DNA of 64,000 nt from Oscillospiraceae bacterium. GTDB lineage: Bacteria > Bacillota > Clostridia > Oscillospirales > Ruminococcaceae. Of the stretch, positions 49,325 through 60,821 are shown in pieces. Each line of letters starts with the position of its first letter. Position 1 is the stretch's first letter. The notes below the pieces were generated by a model that worked only from the letters and a program-made list of their open reading frames with translations, was not told the origin of the DNA and made no database searches. The stretch is from positions 124,001 through 188,000 of the forward strand of contig JAAWDH010000016.1 of the NCBI GenBank assembly GCA_022793675.1, read 5' to 3'. The position numbers were made by a program, and so were the translations under genes.

Positions 49325-49837
49325 ATGGGAAATTTTTCATTTATGCAGCTCAACCCAACACAGACAACGACGCTGCTGCCCCAGATGTTTGATATCCTCT
49401 ATGCCAACATGAGCTGCATTGCCCCAACAGGCAACAGCCGCGAGGAAGACTGGCGGCTCTGGCAGTCCTATATGGCCAGCGAACAAAATAAAGCGCAGGT
49501 CATATTGATGTACGCCGACGATACGCTGGCGGGATATTTCCAGTATCGTATAGAAGGGGATACACTCTGTGCCGATGAGATTGAAATCCGCCCCCAGTAT
49601 CAGCGGACGTTCCTTTTTTACCGCTTTCTCCGGTATGCCGCCCAAAATCTTCCAATGAAGCTTTCGCGCGTTAAGGCGTACATCAACAAGCAGAACCTGA
49701 ACTCTCAAGCCATTGCGGACAAGCTGGGTTTGCGGCCCGTGGGTGAGAACAAGAGCGGCCGCAGCTGGCTTTACGAAGGGGAAATGGACGGGTTAGCCAG
49801 ACGCTTCTGTGGGACAAAGGGTCCAATAGGGGCCTAG
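49325..49837 (+). CDS. GNAT-family acetyltransferase
   Basis: About 170 residues with the GNAT pattern: a central strand (QVILMYADDTLAGYFQYRI), the DEIEIRPQYQRTFLFYRFLR segment that takes the place of the acetyl-CoA loop, and the C-terminal AYINKQNLNSQAIADKLGLR followed by PVGENKSGRSWLYEGEM. The usual Q/R-x-x-G-x-G/A loop is weak, so the substrate and even the activity are uncertain. ATG 49325 is used, with ATG 49343 as an alternative; neither has a strong ribosome site. It follows the TM2 gene by 46 bases. Confidence 0.72.
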   Translation: MGNFSFMQLNPTQTTTLLPQMFDILYANMSCIAPTGNSREEDWRLWQSYMASEQNKAQVILMYADDTLAGYFQYRIEGDTLCADEIEIRPQYQRTFLFYRFLRYAAQNLPMKLSRVKAYINKQNLNSQAIADKLGLRPVGENKSGRSWLYEGEMDGLARRFCGTKGPIGA

Positions 49838-49880
49838 CGTTTAAAAGCGCTGGAAAATTTATAGGTTTCTAATAATAGGG

Positions 49881-49912
49881 GGGACTGCTATTTAGCGAGC
49901 AGTCCCTCAATT
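49881..49912 (+). terminator. Intrinsic terminator of the GNAT gene
   Basis: GGGACTGCT (49881-49889) pairs with AGCAGTCCC (49898-49906), followed by TCAATTTTG. Confidence 0.75.
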
Positions 49913-49938
49913 TTGTTATTTAAATGGGTATTACATGG

Positions 49939-49971
49939 AAAAACAGCGCACAGGGGATCCCCTATGCGCTG
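49939..49971 (-). terminator. Intrinsic terminator of the ATP synthase operon
   Basis: On the minus strand CAGCGCAtAGGGG-ATCCCCTgTGCGCTG (lower case marks mismatches) forms a stem of about 13 bp at 49971-49944, followed by TTTTT (49943-49939). Confidence 0.88.
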
Positions 49972-49984
49972 CTGCACTTTAAGA

Positions 49985-50395
49985 TTATTGCCTGCCCGCG
50001 ACGCTGATACGGTTGAGCGCCAGCTTCAGCTTTACTTCCGCCCGATCCATTTCACTGGAGGAAGCGGCAGAGGCTTCCAGCATAGCGCGAGCGCGCTCGG
50101 CAGCCTGCTGGGCACGGGACAGGTCGATTTCGTCCTGCCATTCGCAGGTGTTGGTAACAACAGTCGCTACGTTGTCCCCCACCTTCAGAAAGCCGCCGCC
50201 GATGGCCGCAAAGCGGGCGTCATCCCGGGAGGCAAACTCCACTTTCATCGTACTGATGGCAAGCGGAGCGGTATAGCTGGCGTGATGCGCCATAATGCCG
50301 ATGTCCCCCGATGTGGTGCGGACCATCAGAAAGGTCACGTCCCCGTCGTAGACAACACGGTCGGGGGTAACCACCCTCAGTCTAAAAGCTGCCAT
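49985..50395 (-). CDS. atpC: F1Fo ATP synthase subunit epsilon
   Basis: A 136-residue protein: an N-terminal beta barrel (LRVVTPDRVVYDGDVTFLMV; TSGDIGIMAHHASYTAPLAI) and a C-terminal helical hairpin (DLSRAQQAAERARAMLEASA). Epsilon inhibits ATP hydrolysis and couples gamma to the c ring. It is the last gene of the operon, 18 bases after atpD, with a terminator 14 bases after its stop. Confidence 0.94.
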   Translation of the reverse strand: MAAFRLRVVTPDRVVYDGDVTFLMVRTTSGDIGIMAHHASYTAPLAISTMKVEFASRDDARFAAIGGGFLKVGDNVATVVTNTCEWQDEIDLSRAQQAAERARAMLEASAASSSEMDRAEVKLKLALNRISVAGRQ

Positions 50396-50413
50396 AACCG
50401 TCCCCCCGTTTCA

Positions 50414-51868
<1,455 letters not shown>

Positions 51869-51898
51869 CTATAGGATGAGGCAGTTTGCCAGGGGCTA

Positions 51899-52744
51899 TT
51901 ATTTCGTAGCGTTGGCCCCCGAGACAATTTCGGTCAATTCCTGGGTAATGGCCGACTGCCGGGCACGGTTGTAGCTCAGCGACAGCGCGCCGATCATATC
52001 CGAGGCGTTGTTGGACGCCGACTCCATAGCAGTACGGCGCGCGCCCTGCTCAGAAGCATAGGATTCGACAATGCCGCCGTAAATCATCCCCGACACATAC
52101 TGAGGGATAATGCTGCGGTAAACCGCAGCCGGAGACGGCTCGTAGAGCATCGGCTCGCCGCGGCGGGGAGTATCGTCCTGATGCATGGCCAGGGGCAGCA
52201 CCTGCAAAAGGGTGGCTTCCTGGGTCAGGGGCGTGACAAACTGGGTAAAAGCAAGATAGACGTTGCCAATCTCGCCTTTTTTATAAAGGGAAAGGATCCG
52301 GCTGGCCATCTCCATGGTCAGAGCAGGCTTCAGCTGCTCTGCTGCGCCGGAATAACGCCCTTCCACCTTCCAGGGCCGGTGGTCGTAGTGCTCGACGCTT
52401 TTTTTGCCGATGGCAATAATTCTTGTGGCAGGGTCCGCAATCTGCGGATCCACTAGCTTAAAAATATTGGCGTTGTAGCCGCCGGCCAATCCCCGGTCGC
52501 CGGCAATCACGATATAAAGCGGGGGCTTGCCGCTGCGGTCACGGGTGTAGAAGCTTTCTTCGTCGTGGGCCGCAAGATCGGTGATTGTCTCATAGAGGAT
52601 GTTGAAGAAGGGGCGGGCGGATTCGGCCCGTTCCTTGGCCCTTCTTAACTTGGAGGAGGCAACCAGCTCCATGGCCTTGGTGATCTGCATGGTGCTTTCG
52701 ACCGATTTTATCCGGTGCTTAATATCCTTCATGGACGCACCCAT
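51899..52744 (-). CDS. atpG: F1Fo ATP synthase subunit gamma
   Basis: About 281 residues. The N-terminal and C-terminal helices that form the rotor shaft are clear (RIKSVESTMQITKAMELVAS; SLSYNRARQSAITQELTEIV) on both sides of a Rossmann-like domain (LYIVIAGDRGLAGGYNANIF). ATG 52750 adjoins GGAGGA, so ATG 52744, seven bases away, is preferred. It lies between atpA and atpD as usual. Confidence 0.95.
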   Translation of the reverse strand: MGASMKDIKHRIKSVESTMQITKAMELVASSKLRRAKERAESARPFFNILYETITDLAAHDEESFYTRDRSGKPPLYIVIAGDRGLAGGYNANIFKLVDPQIADPATRIIAIGKKSVEHYDHRPWKVEGRYSGAAEQLKPALTMEMASRILSLYKKGEIGNVYLAFTQFVTPLTQEATLLQVLPLAMHQDDTPRRGEPMLYEPSPAAVYRSIIPQYVSGMIYGGIVESYASEQGARRTAMESASNNASDMIGALSLSYNRARQSAITQELTEIVSGANATK

Positions 52745-52840
52745 GAGCATTCCTCCTTGACATTATTCAGGTAAGCGGCAAGGGCTTGGGAGGCGGCGGC
52801 TGCCGGCCCCCTGCCCCGCCTTTCAGACGCTGACTGGGGC

Positions 52841-54409
<1,569 letters not shown>

Positions 54410-54433
54410 TTATAAAGCGCCGGTGGGCGGGGG

Positions 54434-54976
54434 TTAGACCACCACGCCCTGCAGCCTGCGGCGCAGGCTGGAAAGCCGCTCCTTCACCGAGCCGTCGACT
54501 TCTGCGCCCTCATAGCGCAGCAGGATGCCGCCTAAGAGGGATTTGTCCACGGTGTTCTCGAGCTGGATGCGCTTGCCGGTTGCCGCGGCGAGCTTTTCGC
54601 AGAGTTTTTGCTGCTGTGCGATGGAAAGCGGCACAGCCGAAACAGCCGTCACCAGCAAAATCCCCGCTTCTTTGCGGCAAAGGTCATAAAAAATCCCGGC
54701 AATCTTTGAAAACAGCGGGGTGCGGCCCTTATCGCTGAGGATCCGCATAAAATTGTACACCATCGGTGAGAGCCGCGCCTCCAGCGTGCTTTTAAGGATC
54801 TCCTGCTTTTCCAACGGCGTCAGCGCCGGGGATGCAAGCATCGCCAAGAACTGGGGAGCCTCCTCAAAGGCAGTGCAAAGCCCGCGGACCTCTTCCTGTA
54901 CCTCGTTTAGCCGCCCTGCCTCTGCAGCCGCGTCAAACAAAGCTTTTGCGTAGACCGCCTGGGCTAGCTCTGCCAC
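54434..54976 (-). CDS. atpH: F1Fo ATP synthase subunit delta
   Basis: A 180-residue protein: an N-terminal helical bundle (YAKALFDAAAEAGRLNEVQE) and the C-terminal motif LGGILLRYEGAEVDGSVKER, typical of delta/OSCP. It links the b-subunit stator to the top of F1. It starts with GTG and overlaps the end of atpF by 13 bases, so translation is probably coupled. Confidence 0.94.
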   Translation of the reverse strand: MAELAQAVYAKALFDAAAEAGRLNEVQEEVRGLCTAFEEAPQFLAMLASPALTPLEKQEILKSTLEARLSPMVYNFMRILSDKGRTPLFSKIAGIFYDLCRKEAGILLVTAVSAVPLSIAQQQKLCEKLAAATGKRIQLENTVDKSLLGGILLRYEGAEVDGSVKERLSSLRRRLQGVVV

Positions 54977-55476
54977 TGGTCATCACCTACGCTCTCAATG
55001 AACTCATCGATCAGCTTCCGATGGCTTTCGTCATCCATATCCTTTTCCAGCACCGAGCCTGCCGCCATCAAAGCGATATCGGCGATCTCGTTCTTGATTT
55101 CGTTGACGGCTTTCTTGCGCTCAGCCGCAATCTGTTCGTCAGCGCGGGTAATCATGCCGGAAGCGGTCGTTTTAGCTTCGTCGATGATAGACTCAGAACG
55201 CAGCTGTGCCCGGCGGGTTGCGCTGCGGACGATCTCATCAGCATCCTTTTTGGCCGCAGCGATCTTCTCCTCGTACTCGTCGCGCATCGCTTCCGCCTTT
55301 TCCTCGGCTTCGGCCGCGCGGGAATAGGTGTCCTCTACTTCCTTGCGGCGTTCCTCAAACATCTTCTTGACCGGCTGGTACAAAAAGCGCTTGAGGATGA
55401 AGAAGTTCAGCAAAAGGTTGATGAGGGTAAAGAGCAGCTGCCATCCGCTTACTGCAAAAATCGGTTCAGTTGGCAT
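54964..55476 (-). CDS. atpF: F1Fo ATP synthase subunit b
   Basis: A 170-residue protein with one N-terminal membrane helix (LLFTLINLLLNFFILKRFLY) followed by a long charged coiled coil (RRKEVEDTYSRAAEAEEKAE; DEQIAAERKKAVNEIKNEIA). Two copies form the peripheral stalk. It starts just after atpE, and a single b-type gene means a homodimeric stalk. Confidence 0.94.
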   Translation of the reverse strand: MPTEPIFAVSGWQLLFTLINLLLNFFILKRFLYQPVKKMFEERRKEVEDTYSRAAEAEEKAEAMRDEYEEKIAAAKKDADEIVRSATRRAQLRSESIIDEAKTTASGMITRADEQIAAERKKAVNEIKNEIADIALMAAGSVLEKDMDDESHRKLIDEFIESVGDDQWQS

Positions 55477-55530
55477 TCCTTTGTTCCTCCCTGCGGGAAA
55501 AATCCCAAATCGTTATTCCCCTTGCACCGA

Positions 55531-55800
<270 letters not shown>

Positions 55801-55829
55801 TTATAATGTTGACTGAATAGGGAGCCGCG

Positions 55830-56546
55830 CTAATCCGACGCGCCCGTGTTGCTGATGTACACCATTGTCAGCATACAGAAGATGAACGCCTGCATAAAAC
55901 CGCTGAACAGGTCCATGTACAGCGACAGTATGGCCGGCACACCCACCTGCAGGATCGGGATAGGGATCCGCAGCATCGAGCTTAACGCGCCAAAAGCCGT
56001 GTAAAGCATCGACATGATGACGCTGCCGCCGATGACGTTGCCGAAATGACGCAGCGCCATGGAGAGCGGCGTTGAAAAGATGCCGATCAGGTTAAAGGGG
56101 AGCATGAAAGGAACGGGTTCTGCAAAGGACTTCATATACCCGCCGAAGCCGTTAGCTTTGAAGCCGTTGGCGTGAAGCAGCACCGCCGTCATCACCGCCC
56201 AGGTCGCCGTGGTATTGATGTCCTGCGTCGTCGAACGCAGGCCCACAAGGCCGATCAGGCTGCCAAACAGCGAACTGGCAAACAGCGCCATGATATAAGG
56301 GGCAAAGCTTTTATAGCCTGGGCCCATCGTGCTGTCTACCAGGTTGTCGATCATTACGACCACCTTTTCCGCCAGGATCTGCGTCTTTTTCCGGGGGATC
56401 TTCTCCATCTTATGGGTCAATACCAGCGAGAGGATCAGCAATAGTCCAGAAACAATGAACATATTGATGATGGTCTCATTGATATGGATCCCCCCAAAGA
56501 CCGGGATGGTAAAGAATATTCTAGCTCCTTCCAATTGGTATCTCAC
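55830..56546 (-). CDS. atpB: F1Fo ATP synthase subunit a
   Basis: A 238-residue protein with five to six membrane helices. The essential arginine lies in MALRHFGNVIGGSVIMSML; the C-terminal helix has LFSGFMQAFIFCMLTMVYIS. It provides the two ion half-channels against the c ring. It is located 47 bases before atpE and 106 bases after the subunit I-like gene. A GGAGG ribosome site precedes ATG 56546. Confidence 0.94.
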   Translation of the reverse strand: MRYQLEGARIFFTIPVFGGIHINETIINMFIVSGLLLILSLVLTHKMEKIPRKKTQILAEKVVVMIDNLVDSTMGPGYKSFAPYIMALFASSLFGSLIGLVGLRSTTQDINTTATWAVMTAVLLHANGFKANGFGGYMKSFAEPVPFMLPFNLIGIFSTPLSMALRHFGNVIGGSVIMSMLYTAFGALSSMLRIPIPILQVGVPAILSLYMDLFSGFMQAFIFCMLTMVYISNTGASD

Positions 56547-56652
56547 CTCCTTTATCCAAATTGTGCCAAGCTGCCGCCTGGCCGGTCTGAAAATCTAAAA
56601 CAGGCGAAAGGCCGCGGGGCCCTGCCGCCGTGTTTCCAAAAACTAAGGCCGC

Positions 56653-57021
56653 CTAGCTGACCTCCTTACGGGTCAGGGCTAAGAACAAGTAACTGACTTT
56701 GGGCGCAAACAAGGGCAGCACTGTGGCAAAAGGCTCCAGCCATTGGAACCCCGCCGCCAGCACCAGCCCATAAAACAGCATCCGCCCTAAGTAGCTGCGA
56801 ACATAAAAGCGTTTGCCGGAAACCTCATCCCGGCCGGGAAGGCCCATAACCGTCCATTCCAACAGCAGCGCGTTGACCACGACCGCCGCGGTACCCAATA
56901 GGAGGCCGCCCGCCGCCCGAAGGCTTAAAAAGGAAAATACCGCCCCTGCAAGCAGATAGGCCGCATCAATAGCCAGGGCGCCTAACAGCACCCGCTTATA
57001 CTCCTTTGCCTGCAATTTCAA
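56653..57021 (-). CDS. ATP synthase subunit I-like protein
   Basis: A 122-residue protein with four predicted helices (RVLLGALAIDAAYLLAGAVF; LLLGTAAVVVNALLLEWTVM; MLFYGLVLAAGFQWLEPFAT; a short last one). Small proteins of this type (AtpI/UncI) lie first in ATP synthase operons and help c-ring assembly or ion supply. The sequence is diverged, so the call depends on position and topology. It starts 37 bases after a leader terminator. Confidence 0.78.
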   Translation of the reverse strand: MKLQAKEYKRVLLGALAIDAAYLLAGAVFSFLSLRAAGGLLLGTAAVVVNALLLEWTVMGLPGRDEVSGKRFYVRSYLGRMLFYGLVLAAGFQWLEPFATVLPLFAPKVSYLFLALTRKEVS

Positions 57022-57057
57022 GGCCCTACTCCCCTTTTACCAACATCCAACCCCATG

Positions 57058-57092
57058 AAAAAACGGGGGAAAGCGTCTGCCAATCCCCCGTT
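57058..57092 (-). terminator. Leader terminator just before the ATP synthase operon
   Basis: AACGGGGG (57092-57085) pairs with CCCCCGTT (57069-57062) around a 15-base loop, followed by TTTTTT (57063-57058). It lies 37 bases before the first gene and about 170 bases after the likely promoter, so it could be a regulated attenuator. Confidence 0.82.
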
Positions 57093-57102
57093 CTGTCTGT
57101 CA

Positions 57103-57200
57103 GATAAGCTTATGCGTCTTCCGGGCCCGCCCGGACAAAGGCCCCCAGTGCCGGCAGAAAAATCCCGCCTGGCCGGCAGCAGCGCTTTTGATAAGCTTAT
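57103..57200. repeat. Paired 10-bp palindromes in the ATP synthase leader
   Basis: ATAAGCTTAT occurs at 57104-57113 and 57191-57200, each within GATAAGCTTAT. Because the motif is self-complementary, the two copies can pair in RNA and close an 80-base GC-rich domain (including GCCGGC/GCCGGC and CCGGGCGGGCCCGG); as DNA they could bind a dimeric regulator. Confidence 0.65.
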
Positions 57201-57265
57201 ACCATCAACACAGCCCTGATTGGGTTCGCCAAAGATTTCCCCATAATAAAATGATTACTGAAATC

Positions 57266-57274
57266 ATTGTATCA
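57266..57274 (-). promoter_or_regulatory. Extended -10 promoter of the ATP synthase operon
   Basis: TGA-TACAAT on the minus strand (57274-57266); the -35 is weak. It lies in the short gap after the ROK gene and would give a leader of about 240 bases. Confidence 0.55.
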
Positions 57275-57294
57275 CAAAAAGTTGGGTTTGCCTA

Positions 57295-58506
57295 TCATAA
57301 ACCGCCTTTGTTAATAAAAAATTCACGAGTTGCCAGCGCCGCGCCAGCCAAATAGAAGTTGCCGCCAAAAATATGTCCCAGCCGAATCAGCCCGCCCTGG
57401 ACCGGCTGGAACTCGCTGTTCAGCTTTCCGGCAGCTTTTTCCGCCGCAGAAGCTGCAAGGTTTTCCCCCGTGCAGAGGATCCGGTCGGCGGCATAGAAAC
57501 AAGCGAGATGGGTAAGGATCAGCTGATAGCTTTGCTGTAACGACAAAAGCGCTTCCTGGACGGCCTTATCTGCCGCATCCAGCCCTGCCTCGCAAAATTT
57601 TTCCTTAAAGCGCGCTGGGTCGTTTTCCGCTGCCAGCATCAGCGACGGGCATTCCCCGCCTGCATAGAGACGGTCGCAGAGGTTTTGGATGCCGGCAGCT
57701 GAAACAGCTGCGCAAGCCTTCCCCAGCGGCGAGCTGGGATATCGCTCCGAAAGCGCAGAAAGCGCCCCCGGCTGGGCGGCCAGGCCAGGGTAAGGCTCGC
57801 CGCCGACCAGCAGCGCGCAAGCCGGCTCCCTGCCGCAGCAAAGCACGGCAAGGTTCGCTGCCGGCTGCCCCGGCGTTGGGAAATAATCCGTTTCGGCGGT
57901 GCCAACCCCCACCGCCGCTGGGCCAAAGGCTAAAGGCAGGCTACAAAACTCGCTAAAGGCCCGCTGCAGCGCCGTGTAGTCGGCCTGGCCGCGCTCGTCT
58001 CGGGTAATCCCCAGCAGCGGAAAGCAGCTTTCGGCGACACAAACCCCCAGCCCCACGGCCGTGCCGACTTTTAAGTTGTTTTTATAGGCCATATCGTCGT
58101 AAAGCTCCCGCGCCATGCTCAGCAGCTGCTCCGCCGAACAACCCGCGGGGATGGGCAGCGACCGCTGCTCCACTAAGCCGCCCGTTAAGCTGCAGACCCC
58201 GATCCGCAGATGCCCATCCCCAATCACCAACCCGGCGGCCAGCCGCCAAGAGCCGTCGATGTCCAACAGCACCTTTTTCCGCCCCCGCGGAAGCTTGCCG
58301 CCGCGGGAAACGGCCTCGCCGCGTTCCCAGAGGATGCCCTGTTCCAGCATCTCGCCGGTAAGGATGGTCACCGCTGATTTGGTTACCCGCACCATCCGGG
58401 CAATATCCGCCCGCGACAGGGGGCCATTGTCCCGGATCAGCCGCAGAATATGGCTGCGGTTCACCCGCTTTAGGTCCAATTTACTGATACAGCTGGCCTC
58501 GTCCAT
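57295..58506 (-). CDS. ROK-family transcriptional regulator
   Basis: A 403-residue protein. The N terminus is a winged helix-turn-helix (NRSHILRLIRDNGPLSRADI; ARMVRVTKSAVTILTGEMLE), as in XylR/NagC-type ROK regulators. The remainder is a ROK-like sugar-binding domain (LAAGLVIGDGHLRIGVCSLT; VGTAVGLGVCVAESCFPLLG). The usual zinc motif (C-x-C-G-x-x-G-C) and the kinase aspartate are not seen, so it is a regulator, not a kinase, and even the ROK core is degenerate. Start ATG 58506. Its target is not evident, since the neighbours are the ATP synthase operon and metY. Confidence 0.85.
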   Translation of the reverse strand: MDEASCISKLDLKRVNRSHILRLIRDNGPLSRADIARMVRVTKSAVTILTGEMLEQGILWERGEAVSRGGKLPRGRKKVLLDIDGSWRLAAGLVIGDGHLRIGVCSLTGGLVEQRSLPIPAGCSAEQLLSMARELYDDMAYKNNLKVGTAVGLGVCVAESCFPLLGITRDERGQADYTALQRAFSEFCSLPLAFGPAAVGVGTAETDYFPTPGQPAANLAVLCCGREPACALLVGGEPYPGLAAQPGALSALSERYPSSPLGKACAAVSAAGIQNLCDRLYAGGECPSLMLAAENDPARFKEKFCEAGLDAADKAVQEALLSLQQSYQLILTHLACFYAADRILCTGENLAASAAEKAAGKLNSEFQPVQGGLIRLGHIFGGNFYLAGAALATREFFINKGGL

Positions 58507-58570
58507 CGTCTGTCCCGCCTTTCTGAACGTATTAGGGGGATACAGGCCGCTGGCCCAGCCCAGCAGCTGG

Positions 58571-58600
58571 GCTGCAAGGACTTTTTATCGCCAAGGCCGC
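58571..58600 (+). repeat. Intergenic repeat family, partial copy G
   Basis: GCTGCAAGGACTTTTTATCG followed by CCAAGGCCGC matches the core of copies A and B (GCAAAGACTTTTAATCGCCA). It is short, so it may be a decayed remnant. It lies 65 bases upstream of the ROK gene. Confidence 0.55.
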
Positions 58601-58725
58601 CGTACGCGCAGCCGTCCCCCGGGCCGTCCCCTGTCCAGTATAGCAGAAATCCGGCGGCAAATCATGCTTTGGAGATGAATTTATTTGACGGCTGGATGAA
58701 TTCGGGCTGTAGGTTGGGTGAAGGG

Positions 58726-60000
58726 TCAGATCTGCGCCAGTGCCTGCTCCAGGTCGGCGAGGATGTCTTTGGCGTCCTCAATGCCCACCGACAGCCGGAC
58801 TAGGTCGGAAGGCACGCCAGCCGCCCGCAGTTCCTCATCATTCATCTGGCGATGGGTGCTGCTTGCCGGATGGAGGACGCAGGTCTTGGCGTCGGCTACA
58901 TGAGTAGCGATGGAGGCCAGCTTCAGGTTCTTCATGAAAGCTTCCGCCGCTGGACGCCCGCCCTTGACGCCAAAGGAAACGACGCCGCAGCAGCCGTCAG
59001 GCAGGTATTTTTCAGCTAAAGCGTGGTACTTGTTGCCCTGCAGGCCGCAGTAATTGACCCAGCCCACTTTGGGATGGTTTTCTAAAAATTCTGCTACAGC
59101 CTGTCCATTTTCACTGTGGCGGCGCATCCGCAAATGGAGGCTCTCCAGCCCCAGGTTCAGCAGATAGGCGTTCTGCGGCGACTGGATGGAGCCAAAATCG
59201 CGCATCAGCTGGGCGGTAGCCTTGGTGATATAGGCCCCGGCCAGTCCAAAGCGTTCGGTGTAAGTGATACCATGATAGCTCTCGTCAGGCGTCGTCAGGC
59301 CGGGATACTTGTCAGCATAGGCGTTCCAGTCAAATTTGCCGCTGTCGACGATACAGCCGCCCACAGCAGCGGCGTGGCCGTCCATATACTTGGTGGTAGA
59401 ATGGGTAACGATATCCGCGCCCCATTCAAAGGGCCGGCAGAGGATCGGGGTGGCGAAGGTGTTGTCGACAATCAGCGGCACACCGTGGGCGTGGGCAGCC
59501 TTGGCGAAGCGTTCAATGTCCAGCACGGTCAGGGCCGGATTGGCGATAGTTTCGCCGAAAACAGCTTTGGTATTGGGCCGGAAAGCCGCGTCCAGCTCCT
59601 CATCGCTGCAATCGGGAGCAACAAAAGTAAACTCAATACCCATCCGCTTCATGGTTACGGCAAAGAGGTTATAGGTGCCGCCGTAAATGGTCGAGGATGA
59701 GACTACATGGTCGCCGCAGGAACAGATGTTGAAGATGGCGTAGAAGGAGGCCGCCTGGCCGGAAGACGTCAGCATTGCGGCTGTGCCGCCTTCAAGGGCT
59801 GCAATTTTGGCGGCTACATGGTCGTTGGTAGGGTTTTGAAGCCGGGTGTAGAAATAGCCCTCCGCTTCCAGGTCAAAAAGCTTGCCCATCGCTTCGCTGG
59901 TGGCATAACGGAAGGTCGTGCTCTGGATAATCGGGATCTGACGGGGTTCGCCGTTCCCGGGCGTATAGCCTGCGTGCAGGCAAAGGGTATCCTGGTTCAT
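58726..60000 (-). CDS. metY: O-acetylhomoserine sulfhydrylase (Cys/Met PLP enzyme)
   Basis: A 424-residue protein. PLP motifs are clear: the phosphate loop (LTSSGQAASFYAIFNICSCG), VDNTFATPILCRPFEWGADI and the Schiff-base lysine in HSTTKYMDGHAAAVGG. Start MNQDTLCLHAGYTPG is typical. The enzyme makes homocysteine (or methionine) from O-acetylhomoserine and sulfide (or methanethiol). The family also includes cystathionine synthases and lyases, but the length and the start favour MetY. It is monocistronic with its own promoter. No SAM riboswitch or T-box was recognised in the short leader. Confidence 0.93.
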   Translation of the reverse strand: MNQDTLCLHAGYTPGNGEPRQIPIIQSTTFRYATSEAMGKLFDLEAEGYFYTRLQNPTNDHVAAKIAALEGGTAAMLTSSGQAASFYAIFNICSCGDHVVSSSTIYGGTYNLFAVTMKRMGIEFTFVAPDCSDEELDAAFRPNTKAVFGETIANPALTVLDIERFAKAAHAHGVPLIVDNTFATPILCRPFEWGADIVTHSTTKYMDGHAAAVGGCIVDSGKFDWNAYADKYPGLTTPDESYHGITYTERFGLAGAYITKATAQLMRDFGSIQSPQNAYLLNLGLESLHLRMRRHSENGQAVAEFLENHPKVGWVNYCGLQGNKYHALAEKYLPDGCCGVVSFGVKGGRPAAEAFMKNLKLASIATHVADAKTCVLHPASSTHRQMNDEELRAAGVPSDLVRLSVGIEDAKDILADLEQALAQI

Positions 60001-60032
60001 GGTTTTGCCTCCTGTATCTTAAAATCGTTTTT

Positions 60033-60062
60033 ATGATACCACAAAAAACTAGAAGGTGTCAA
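60033..60062 (-). promoter_or_regulatory. Promoter of metY
   Basis: TTGACA (60062-60057), 18-base spacer, TATCAT (60038-60033), 33 bases before the ATG, so the leader is only about 26 bases. Confidence 0.8.
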
Positions 60063-60085
60063 GACGAGGATATGGGAAGTAGGCA

Positions 60086-60213
60086 GCAGCGTTTAAAGAG
60101 CCGAAGGAATACGTGGAGTACGGGTCGCTTTCTGAAGAAAGCTCCGCAAAGACTTTTCATCGCCAGGATGCGCGTTAACACACATCCAACCGCCTACTGC
60201 GTCGGTGAATCTT
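60086..60213 (+). repeat. Intergenic repeat family, copy A (longest clear copy)
   Basis: Starts with CAGCGTTTAAAGAGCCGAAG (shared with copy E), continues GGAGTACGGGTCGCTTTCTG, the 33-base stretch 60125-60157 identical to copy B, CATCGCCAGGATGC, CACACATCCAACCGCC and the end TACTGCGTCGG. Contains the GCTTTC-TGAA-GAAAGC hairpin. It lies 24 bases upstream of the metY promoter on the opposite strand. The rest of the 60001-60446 gap holds the two promoters only. Confidence 0.88.
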
Positions 60214-60365
60214 GCCGCCTTGATAAAGAAGCCTTCGTTTGAATCCGTGTAACAAATCACACTAGATGCCGGAATTTCTTATGGAAAGTGTCATAATGGT
60301 AAATATTTTATGAAATCAATGCGTGATGTTTGTGAATTTTTTGCAGGGTAAATTTTTCATAACCC

Positions 60366-60394
60366 TTGCTGATCCGTTGAAAAAATGCTAAAAT
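60366..60394 (+). promoter_or_regulatory. Promoter of the DUF4870-like gene
   Basis: TTGCTG (60366-60371), 17-base spacer ending TGC, TAAAAT (60389-60394), 53 bases before the ATG. Confidence 0.65.
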
Positions 60395-60446
60395 AAAAGA
60401 TATGAAGCAGCGGTTTCCGCTAAAAGACAACAAGGAGGAATTTTCC

Positions 60447-60755
60447 ATGAGCCAATCATCCAACCCCAACGCCAAGCTGTTCGCGATCCTGTCCTACCTG
60501 GGCATTTTCTGGATCGTCGGCCTGGTCGCAGCCAAAGACGACCCCTTTGTCCATTTCCATGTTAACCAAGGGCTTGTACTGTTTTTACTGAATGTCGCGC
60601 TGAGCATCATGACGCTGATCCCTATAATTGGGTGGATTATCGCCCTGGTCGGCTACATCTTCAGCGTGGTCTGCTTTATCCTGGGCATCCTTCATGCCGC
60701 CAGGGATGAGATGGCTCCGCTGCCCTTAATCGGCAGCATCCAGCTGATCAAATAA
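60447..60755 (+). CDS. DUF4870-like small membrane protein
   Basis: A 102-residue protein with three to four hydrophobic segments (LFAILSYLGIFWIVGLVAAK; GLVLFLLNVALSIMTLIPII; IIALVGYIFSVVCFILGILH) and the pattern FVHFHVNQGLVLFLL (H-x-x-N-Q-x-x-x-x-F) shared by DUF4870/Tic20-like proteins. The function is unknown. The AAGGAGGAA ribosome site fixes ATG 60447; the open frame extends 15 codons further without a ribosome site. Confidence 0.8.
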   Translation: MSQSSNPNAKLFAILSYLGIFWIVGLVAAKDDPFVHFHVNQGLVLFLLNVALSIMTLIPIIGWIIALVGYIFSVVCFILGILHAARDEMAPLPLIGSIQLIK

Positions 60756-60773
60756 CCTTATCAATAAACAGCA

Positions 60774-60807
60774 AGCGGGTCCAGCCTTAAACGCTGGGCC
60801 CGCCTTT
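60774..60807 (+). terminator. Intrinsic terminator of the DUF4870-like gene
   Basis: GCGGGTCCAGC pairs with GCTGGGCCCGC (60775-60802, with one G-T pair) around CTTAAAC, followed by CTTTTATTG. Confidence 0.8.
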
Positions 60808-60821
60808 TATTGACAGCTTTT

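Noticed and set aside
60001-60032. SAM riboswitch or T-box before metY
   Set aside because: The predicted leader is about 26 bases, too short for either, and no signature is present.
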